NCBI RefSeq assembly: GCF_023898315.1
Contig: NC_064625.1
Span: 100,798,269 to 100,862,268 of the forward strand
Origin: Schistocerca nitens
Taxonomy: Eukaryota; Arthropoda; Insecta; Orthoptera; Acrididae
Direction: 5' to 3'
DNA: 64,000 bases
The notes beneath the pieces are model-generated. The model had not been told where the DNA came from. It ran no database searches and was given only the letters and a program-made list of their open reading frames with translations. Each line of letters begins with the position of its first letter. Position 1 is the first letter of the stretch. A program made the translations under genes and the position numbers. Below are positions 56,126 through 64,000 of this stretch, one piece after another.

Positions 56126-57164
56126 CAGCAAAACCTCACTAATTCATCCTCTATGGGACTGGGACTGTCAGAGGAACTCTTATTGACCCATAACATCACA
56201 ATACAGTACAGCGCAACTTTAATTTTCAACTGGAAATACTGTCTGAAATATTGTTCCATGTTAAAATAGTAACAAAACAAATATAAAATGCTGAGACACT
56301 AAAAAATCTTACACAAAAGTGTAAAGTAGAATAGTTCCTGTACTACAAAATATGTCTGTATCATACAGTAAGATATTGTTACTGTGGGTGAAAGTTTAAC
56401 AACTGTGCATACCTTATTCCAGTACTGCATTGACACACAAATAATTTGCACTTGACTATTTAAAATATAAGAAATCACACTGTAAGAAATATTCTGCTCT
56501 TAAGCAGGATGAAAGAAGTCTGTAATCTTCTTTTGCTTACCAGATGACAACACTGATTTTGCTGCAATGTTCTATCATTTCCTAATCTGCAAAATGTCTA
56601 CTGGGTTAAACGTAGAACTTTATTTGATGTACCGAAGGGCTATATCAAATGCATTTTAGCACCTGTATGCGATACTCGAGCTGCAGTTTCATTGAGTCCG
56701 TTGTCATCATCTTTCTCGTTCTCATCAGTTGCTACAGTTACAGCATCAACAGTCTGGTCATCAGTTATTTTGCTTCCACTGTGCAGTCAACGTTGGCTGT
56801 ACTGGGCCATTCACTCACATCACTGGCCTCAATGTCCAATTGTACAAACAACATGGTATGTTTACATTTATTTGGTGCCATAATTTGGTTTTAGATACTT
56901 TAATATGAAAGAAGAACACTGTCATTAATTGATAAAACAAATGCTTAGACAATAACATTTATTGAGTTAAAAACAAGCTACTTCATACTAAAACTGATCG
57001 AACTATTGCACCCAGCAATGGCCAACATCGCAGACGATGAATCATCGACAAGTGCAGACTTGACTGCAGCAGCGGCCGGTCGACATAAACAGACACCAAA
57101 CATGGAATGGTCAGACTAAGCAGGGAATTAGATTATACGAGGCCAGATTAGTGAGGTTCTACCG
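56126..57164 (-). mobile_element. Tigger/pogo-like element, deleted
   Basis: The ends CAGCAAAACCTCACTAAT and GATTAGTGAGGTTCTACCG are inverted and follow the pogo/Tigger pattern (CAGTnnAACCTCxxTAATC), with TA at 56124-56125 and 57165-57166. On the minus strand near 56750 an acidic stretch, VATDENEKDDDNGLNE, fits the C-terminal tail of such transposases. The DDE catalytic domain and the CENP-B-like DNA-binding domain are not recognisable. At 1039 bp it is a deletion derivative. Confidence 0.65.
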
Positions 57165-57166
57165 TA

Positions 57167-57760
57167 TTGTATTTCGAGATAAATTTCTGCAGATGTCCAA
57201 ACTGAGTTTCTTTCTCTTTTGGACATAGTTTTTATTCAGAATAAAGACTGGGAAGAGTGCTGAATGTGATGCAAAATTAATGACCTGTCTTGGAAGACAA
57301 CTGCAATCTAGCTTTCCCTAGCCAATGAGGTCATGCACAGAAACAGCTGAAAAAATTACAGTAAACACATGTACACCCGTGAAGCTAATTTTGTTTACCT
57401 CTTGCACAGCTGACACATCTGTCACGTGTTTGTTTTTTCGGTACTCCTCATTGATTTTTGCGCGGGCAGCTGCAACCAAATAAAATGTAATTAATAAACT
57501 TTTCAGAAAAGATTAGTCAATATCAAAATTTAATATTTTAGTATAACTACTTTATATTGTGAAAACACAAAATGATGCAAAATTATGATAAAATGGAGAC
57601 AACTGAGGCCCATTTGCCATATTAAGTTTGTGAGGGTGGGGTAATGGCAGGAGGGAACATTCATGTCGCACATCTGACACACAGTTTGGAAATAACGAAA
57701 AGAGTGATGCACATTTACAAACATTAATTTAGTGTTTCATTTTCTTATCTAACTCCCTCA
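57167..57760. other. Unassigned spacer
   Basis: No feature recognised. Confidence 0.45.
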
Positions 57761-57761
57761 G

Positions 57762-58340
57762 GTAATGCTGAGGGAAATTACATTAGGAAATGAGATGCTA
57801 AAAGTAGCAGATGAGTTTTGCTGTTTGGACAGCAAAATAAATGCTGATGGCGGAAGGAGAGAGATGCAGACTAGCAATGGCAAAAAAAAACTTTTCTGAA
57901 GTAGAGAAATTTGTTAACATCAACTATAAATTTTAGTGTTAGGAGGTATTTTCTGGAAGCATTTGTCTGGAATGTAGCCTTGGATAGTAAGAAGTTTTGA
58001 AATGTGGTGCGCTACAGAAGAATGCTGAAGATTATATGGGTAGAATGTGTAATTAATGATGTGGTACTGAACAGAATTGGGCAGAAAAGAAATTAGTGGC
58101 ATATCTTGACTATAAGAAGGGATTGGTTGACAGGACATATTCCGAGACATCAAGTGATCACCAATTTTGTAGGGAGGGGGAGAGAGGTGAAAATTATAGA
58201 GGTAGACCACAAGATGAATACAGGAAGCAGGTTAAAAGGGATGTGTGTTGCAGTAATTATTCAGAGATGACGAGGCTTGCACAGGGTAGGGTAGCATGGA
58301 GAGCTATATCAAACAAGTCTTCAGAATGAAGGCACAACAA
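57762..58340 (+). mobile_element. RTE-like LINE 3' end, older copy
   Basis: Plus-strand blocks: GNEMLKVADEFCCLDSKINA (late reverse-transcriptase), CGALQKNAEDYMGRMCN in shifted frames (standing for WCYRRMLKIxWxD), then GRPQDEYRKQVKRDVCCSNY and TRLAQGRVAWRAISNKSSE, ending in GAATGAAGGCACAACAACCA. It is the same family as the 27925 copy, about 580 bp long and with several frame changes, so older. Confidence 0.82.
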
Positions 58341-58736
58341 CCACCACAATCACAACTGTTTTAGAGCAATAACAAAAAGAAAAAAAAAACAATTTTAATA
58401 AAATTAATAAACAATGAAATATTGTGCATGTCTTGACCGCACAGTGTTGTGGTGTGTCATAGGTGGTGTTTACCACAAAGGATTGTCATATATTCAATGA
58501 TTCTTCCAAACCTTTTAGACCTTTTTTTTTTTCTCCTCCATTCTGTTTTATGTATTCTGGTGCAGTAATCGCAATAAAGAATAAAGTGAAATGTAAAGAA
58601 AACTGCTGTTCCTTCTTTATCATGCTCAAGATACTAACTAGACATAAATCTGTACAGTACTACTTTATGTCAAATGCAAATAAGAGTGTTTTTGACACCA
58701 AAGTAAACACTAAAGGCCAGCTGGATGGATATATAC
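58341..58736. other. Unassigned spacer
   Basis: No feature recognised. Its last bases TCA (58737-58739) are the target duplication of the following foldback element. Confidence 0.45.
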
Positions 58737-58933
58737 TCACAAGGGAACCTCCCCATCGCAACCCCCTCAGATTTAGTTATGAGTTGGCACAGTGGATAGG
58801 CCTTGAAAAACTGAACACAGATCAATCGAGAAAACAGGAAGAAGTTGTGTGGAACTATGAAAAAAATTAGTAAAATATACAAACTGAGTAGTCCATGTGC
58901 AAGATAAGCAACATCAAGGATAATGAGAGGTTA

Positions 58934-59004
58934 GGATCACCGTGGTCCCGTGGTTAGCGTGAGTAGCTGCGGAACGAGAGGTCCTTGGTTCAAGTCTTCC
59001 CTGG
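58934..59004 (+). repeat. tRNA-like sequence in the left arm
   Basis: CCGTGGTCCCGTGGTTAGCG fits a tRNA A-box region and GGTCCTTGGTTCAAGTCTTC a B-box region about 40 bp later. The acceptor stem cannot be closed, so it is derived from a tRNA or tRNA-type SINE and not a tRNA gene. Confidence 0.65.
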
Positions 59005-59438
59005 AGTGGAAAGTTTAATTTTTTATTTTCAGTTTATGTGACAAACTCTTATGTTTTCATTACTTTTTTGGGAGTGATTATCACATCCACAAGAAAACCT
59101 AAAACGGGCAAGGTAGAAGAATCTTTTTACCCATTTGCTAAGTATACAAGTTAGGTGGGTCGACAACATATTCCTGTCATGTGACGCACATGCCGTCACC
59201 AGTGTCGTATAGAATATATCAGACGTGTTTTCCCGTGGAGGAATCGGTTGACCTATGACCTTGCGATCAAATGTTTTCGGTTCCCAATGGAGAGGCACGT
59301 CCTTTCGTCTAGTAATCGCACGGTTTTGCGGTGCGGTCGCAAAACACAGACACTAAACTTATTATAGTGAACAGAGACGTCAATGAACGAATGGACAGAT
59401 CATAACTTTGCGAAAATAAAGAAAGTAAAATTCTCAGT

Positions 59439-59511
59439 CAAGGGAAGACTTGAACGAACGACCTCTCATTCCGTAGCTACTCACGCTAACCATGGGACCA
59501 CGGCGATCCTA
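59439..59511 (-). repeat. tRNA-like sequence in the right arm
   Basis: Inverted counterpart of 58934-59004; the B-box reads GGTCGTTCGTTCAAGTCTTC on the minus strand, slightly more degraded than in the left arm. Confidence 0.65.
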
Positions 59512-59706
59512 ACCTCTCATTCTCCTTGATGTTGCCTATCTTGCACATGGACTACTACGTTTGTATATTTTACTAATTTTTTTCACAGTTCCACACAACT
59601 TCTTCCTGTTTTCTCCATTGATCTGTGTTCAGTTCTTCAAGGCCTATCCACTGTGCCAACTTATAACTAAATCTGAGGGGGGTGCGATGGGGAGGTTCCC
59701 TTGTCA

Positions 59707-60465
59707 GACACAGAGTGGCAAAGACTGCAGACTCTCACAAAACAACAATTTCCAAAATCTTGCTCTTTAATAATTTTCAAGTTAAGAGCAGCAACTGATT
59801 TTTGAAACACCCATGCTACAAAATTTCTTGAAAACAGTGTCAATATTTTAGCAGTGATAGCAACAGCAACTCAGATATGTTACAAGTCACTAGTAGAAGA
59901 GTAGCCCCCTCCCCTCCCCAAAAAACGGTGACAATGGCATGTCACATTGCCAGTGTCACTAACCCATAAACAAGCCACACACTGGACAACCGCAGCACTT
60001 GGTCTGTGCTCTATGAAGTTCCAAGTCTATCATCAAACCACTATGTACACAACGACACTGCTTTGTTTTCAGATTGTTTGGTTTTCACTATTTGTATATT
60101 TCCTGCCTGCTTCTGATATGAACATGTAATCTGTAAACAAAGCCAATTTTGTCAAGAGCAGAACATTTAATGAAACCAATAATGAGAACAAGAAACTCCA
60201 TCACAGGGTCAAAATCTGATAAACAGTACAGTGTGACTGATAGTAGCTCATGCAGTGGACTGTACCAGACTGAATCATGGCTCTGATGCTGTGAGCAGCT
60301 CAGTCTACATGACATGTAACACATGCTCCTGGTGATGACAATCAATATCAGTCACTGGCAGGGATATTAAAGTATACCTTCAGTGTGCAGTCAATGATGA
60401 CTCGTGCTCTTTTGTATTGGGACTGGACAGAAAACATTAGTTTTTTAGGATACTGACTAGAAGTA
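59707..60465. other. Unassigned spacer
   Basis: No gene or element recognised. Confidence 0.45.
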
Positions 60466-60469
60466 AAAT

Positions 60470-61500
60470 GTGCATTTAATGACTAAACCTACTCCACTGT
60501 AAGTGATCAATAGTGTCAAGAGTACAGGCAGATTCCATATTCCTAGATTTGCAGAGAGCACTTGACATGTTTCTCCAATGCAGATTGTTGACAAAGGTCC
60601 GAGCATAGGGTTTAGGTTCCCAGATACGTGCGTGGCTCAAAGACTTTTTAAGCAACAGAACTCGATATGTGATCCTCGATGGTGAGTGATTATCAGAGAC
60701 AAAGGTATCATCAGGAGTGCCACCAGAAAAAAGTGTCATAGGATCACTTTTATTCTCTATATACATAAAGGACCTGTCGGGCAGGGTGAGCAGCAATTTA
60801 TGGCTGTCTGCTGATGACACTGTGGTGTATGGGAAAGTGTCATTGTTGAGTGACTGAAAGAATACAGAAAACGACTTAGACACAATTTCCAGTTGGTGTG
60901 ATGAATAGCAGCTTGTTCTAATTGTAAAAAATGTAAGTTAATGCAGATGAGTAGGAAAAATAGGCCAGTAACATTTGAATACAACTTCAGTAAGACGCAG
61001 CCTGATAAGGCCACCTTGATTGCATATCTAGACATAACATTGCAGAGTAATACGAACTGGGATGAGCATGTCAGGTTGGTAGTACTGTTTCATTTGGAGA
61101 ATTTTGGGAAAGTGTAACCCATTCATAAAGGAGATGGCATATAGAATGCTAGTGTGACGCAGTCTTGAGTACTCTTCATGTGTTTGGGATCCCCACTAGG
61201 TCAGATTAAAGGATGACATTGAAGCAGTTCAGAGGTGGTCTGCCATGCACAAATTTAGAGAACCGGCATTTGAGATCAATTGCAGAATGATTCTACTGCC
61301 ACCAATGTACTTTTCAATTAAGAACCATGCAGATAAGATGTAAGAAATTTGGGCTTCTACAGAGGCTTTTAGAAAGTATTTTCCCCTCACTCCATTTGCA
61401 AACAGAATAGGAAGAAAAATGACTAGTAGTGGTATAGGGTACCCTCTATCATGCACCATATGGTAGTTTGCAGAGTATTTATGTAGATGTGGATGTACTA
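60470..61500 (+). pseudogene. Old CR1-like LINE reverse transcriptase remnant
   Basis: Plus strand, changing frames: a degraded CLSNRTRYVILDG block, GVPPEKSVIGSLLFSIYIKD (PQGSxLGPLLF), LSGRVSSNLWLSADDTVVYG (catalytic ADD, about 60810), YLDITLQSNTNWDEHVRLV, and LSCTIW followed by GCAGAGTATTTATGTAGATG, the GTAGAT-type tail of this LINE family. It is much more diverged than the copies at 29.1 and 39.6 kb, with stops roughly every 30-60 codons. Confidence 0.8.
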
Positions 61501-62170
61501 CAGAATTATAAATTTTGAACAAATAAGGTAGAGAGCACAAAATAACTGCCTCCCTTTTTTCTGATGTCATAATCTTCTTACAAATAAAGTCATAGTGTGA
61601 ATACTTCTGACTTAATGTACTGAAACCATTATAATCTATATTCGTGGTGGCAGCGATGTACATGTTGAGACTGTCTACACAGACTGACTGATCAGAAAAT
61701 TGATAACAATTAGTTTTACAATACTGACCACATAGAATTCAGTTTATATTCATCTGTATACTTCTACAGCCATATTCTGCACATGAAGAGTGACGGCTGA
61801 AACATATCTGTGTGTTCTGTAAGTAGTCATATTTTGCTTTTGTGGCCCCTACAGGAGTGAGTCACATGGGGTTGTAGTATATTCCTAGATTCCTCACTTA
61901 ATACTGGCATTAGATATTTGTTAACAGGCTTTCACGAGGTAGTTCAGTTATTTCAACATCTTCCTGATACTCTTCTGTGTATGAAGGAAACCTGTGATCA
62001 ATCTGTGCTGCCTTCCTTCGTATACGTTGAGTAACCCCTGTTAGTCATACATGGTACACATTCCACACATCCGAGCAATATTCTAGGATGCGCCACATGA
62101 ATGTTTCGTAAGTAATCTCCTTCAGAGACTGCATTTCCTCAGTATTCTATGAATGTACCAAAGTCTGTCG
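61501..62170. other. Unassigned spacer
   Basis: A 144-codon minus frame overlaps the LINE end (61229-61663) and has no motif. Nothing else recognised. Confidence 0.4.
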
Positions 62171-62173
62171 CTG

Positions 62174-64000
62174 CCCCCCCCCCCCCCTATGAAACATGGA
62201 CCTTGCCGCAGGTGGGGAGAGTCTTGCGTGCCTCATCAAAACAGACAGCCGTGCTGTAGGTGCCTATTGACAGACCAGACAAATGTGTGGTTCCTGAAGA
62301 GGGGCAGCAGTCTTTTTCAGTAATTGTAGGGGCAACAGCCTGGATGATTGACTGACCTGGCCTTGTAATATTAACCAAAATGGACTTCCTGTGCTGGTAC
62401 TGCAAACGGCTGAAAGCAAGGGGAAGCTACAGCTGTATTTTTTTCCCAGGGACATGCAGCTTTACTGTATGGTTAAATGATGATGGTGTCCTCTTGGGTA
62501 AAATTTCCGGAGGTAAAATAGTCCCCTATTAGGATCTCAGGGCGGTGACTACTCGGGAGGACGTCATTATCAGGAGAAAGAAAACTGGCTTTCAACAGCT
62601 TGGAGTGTGGAATGTCAGATCCCTTAATCTAGCAGGTAGGTTAGAAAATTTAAAAAGGGAAATGGATAGGCTAAAGTTAGATATAGTGGGAATTAGTGAA
62701 GTTCAGTGGCAGGAGGAACAACAAGGGTAATAAGTACAAAATCAAAAAGGGGTAATGCACGAGTAGGTTTAATAACGAATAAAAAAACAGGAGTGCAGGT
62801 AAGTTACTGCAAACAGCATAGCGTATTATTGTAGCTAAGATAGATACAAAGTCCAGGCCTACCACAGTAGCACAAGTTTATATGCCAACCAGCTCCACAG
62901 ATGACGAAGAGATTGAACAAATGTATGATGTGATACAAGAAACTATTCAGATGGTTAAGGGAGATGAAAATTTAATAGTCATAGGTTACTGGAATTCGAT
63001 AGTAGGGAAAGGAAGAGAAGGAAAAGTAGTAGGTGAATAAGGACTGGAGGTAAGCAATGAAAGAGGAAGTCGCCTGCTAGACTTTTGAGCAAGGCGTAAC
63101 TTATCATAGCTAACACTTGGTTTAAGAATCATGACAGAAAGTTGTATATGTGAAAGAGGCCTGGAAACACTGGAAGGTTTCAGATAGATTATATAATGGT
63201 AAGACAGAGATTTAGGAACCAGCTTTTAAATTGTAAGACATTTTCAGGGGCAGATGTGGACTCTGATGACAATTTGTTGCTTGTTGTTGTTGTTGTTGTT
63301 GTGGTCTTCAGTCCTGAGACTGGTTTGATGCAGCTCTCCATGCTACTCTATCCTGTGCAAGCTTCTTCATCTCCTAGTACCTACTGCAACCTACATCCTT
63401 CTGAATCTGCTTAGTGTATTCATCTCTTGGTCTCCCTCTACGATTTTTACCCTCCACGCTACCCTCCAATACTAAATTGGTGATCCCTTGATGCCTCAAA
63501 ACATGTCCTACCAACCGATCCCTTCTTCTAGTCAAGTTGTGCCACAAACTTCTCTTCTCCCCAATCCTATTCAATACCTCCTCATTAGTTACGTGATCTA
63601 CCCACCTTATCTTCAGCATTCTTCTGTAGCACCACATTTCGAAATTTTCTATTCTCTTCTTGTCCAAACTGGTTATCGTCCATGTTTCACTTCCATACAT
63701 GGCTACACTGTATATTAAAACTGAAGAAACTGCAAAAATATACGAATTTAGGGAGACGGGACCTGGATAAACTGAAAGAACCAGAGGTTGCAGAGAGTTT
63801 CAGAGAGAGAGTAAGGGAACAATTGACAGGAATGGGGGAAAGAAATACAGTAGAAGGAGAATGGGTAGCTCTGAGAGATGAAATAATGAAGGCAACAGAG
63901 GATCAAGTAGGTACAAGGGCTAGTAGAAATCCTCAGGTAACAGAAGAGATATTGAATTTAATTGCTGAAAAGATAAAATATAAAATTGCAGTAAATGAAG
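62174..64000 (+). mobile_element. RTE-like LINE, 5' end present, runs off the window
   Basis: Starts with 14 C (62174-62187) then ATGAAACATGGACCTTGCCG, the 5' untranslated start I know for this family. The endonuclease begins near 62560: GFQQLGVWNVRSLNLAGRLE (the WNVRSL Asn block), LKLDIVGISEVQWQEEQQG (the catalytic Glu), then in shifted frames VAQVYMPTSSTDDEEIEQMY, and EGEWVALRDEIMKATEDQVG after a nested insertion. The endonuclease's central and last catalytic blocks are damaged (GDFNS reads GYWNS). The reverse transcriptase lies beyond 64000. Several stops; inactive. Confidence 0.88.
63277..63712 (-). mobile_element. RTE-like LINE 3' end nested in the LINE above, opposite strand
   Basis: On the minus strand: MYGSETWTITSLDKKRIENF, EMWCYRRMLKIRWVDHVTNE, VGHVLRHQGITNLVLEGSVE and GRPRDEYTKQIQKDVGCSRY, then the AACAACAACAACAAC tail at the left (63277-63300). 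It is open for 108 codons, so it is younger than the LINE it interrupts. A target duplication was not clear. Confidence 0.9.

Larger units (their letters stand above)
58740..59703. mobile_element. Foldback element with tRNA-like arms and 3-bp target duplication
   Basis: Starts CAAGGGAACCTCCCCATCGC and ends with the complement GCGATGGGGAGGTTCCCTTG; the inverted arms of roughly 280-300 bp run through GGCACAGTGGATAGGCCTTG and a tRNA-like segment. TCA is on both sides (58737-58739 and 59704-59706). The interior has only short frames without motifs. Its first six bases CAAGGG and 3-bp duplication match the element at 47636-48761. Confidence 0.92.

Noticed and set aside
61229-61663. 144-codon minus frame as a gene
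   Set aside because: Overlaps the plus-strand end of a CR1-like LINE with its GTAGAT-type tail; no motif of its own.

Overview
The window looks like intergenic DNA from a large, repeat-rich insect genome, most likely an orthopteran of the Schistocerca type. The reasons are several copies of a tRNA-derived SINE I associate with locust genomes, many Tc1/mariner relatives, CR1-like and RTE-like LINEs and a Penelope-like element. This placement rests on memory of those repeats, not on a search. No conventional host gene, rRNA or CRISPR array was recognised. Almost every recognisable protein is a transposase or reverse transcriptase in some state of decay.

Layout. 1-5.9 kb: Tc1 pieces, a deleted mariner, a 150-bp tandem repeat and unassigned DNA. 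6.8-13.2 kb: a LINE remnant split by a SINE, a complete-looking Tc1/mariner-type transposon with a SINE inside, a SINE-bearing foldback element and a rearranged Harbinger. 15-19.9 kb: a hAT remnant split by a SINE, then two Tc1 copies tail to tail. 21-25 kb: the most unusual block, a long AT-rich intact 771-codon frame preceded by three 190-bp tandem units with splice-like edges, then a LINE 3' end. 25.7-35.3 kb: decayed LINE reverse transcriptases on the minus strand, a nearly intact CR1-like LINE and a mariner-like element. 36.8-43.5 kb: another mariner-like element, a LINE fragment, a broken Penelope-like element and a mariner end. 44.5-49.5 kb: a three-level nest (foldback in mariner in mariner, plus a Tc1 fragment). 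49.8-54.7 kb: a palindromic mariner carrying a solo LTR, a third Tc1 copy and a mariner remnant. 56-64 kb: a Tigger/pogo element, RTE-like LINEs, a second tRNA-bearing foldback and a LINE inside a LINE.

The candidate for something new is the 21756-24071 gene. Its three motifs (YLLDFDITQDF, RVKIYNKY, TRLEVTIYNY) resemble, by eye, the core of phage/plasmid Rep_trans-type replication initiators, followed by two beta-rich, possibly DNA-binding domains. It has no stops or frameshifts although its surroundings are full of decayed elements, so it is either a recent mobile arrival or a maintained gene. The tandem units upstream could be duplicated small exons or origin-like repeats. A second theme is foldback elements whose arms carry tRNA-like sequence: 47636-48761 and 58740-59703 share CAAGGG termini and 3-bp target duplications.
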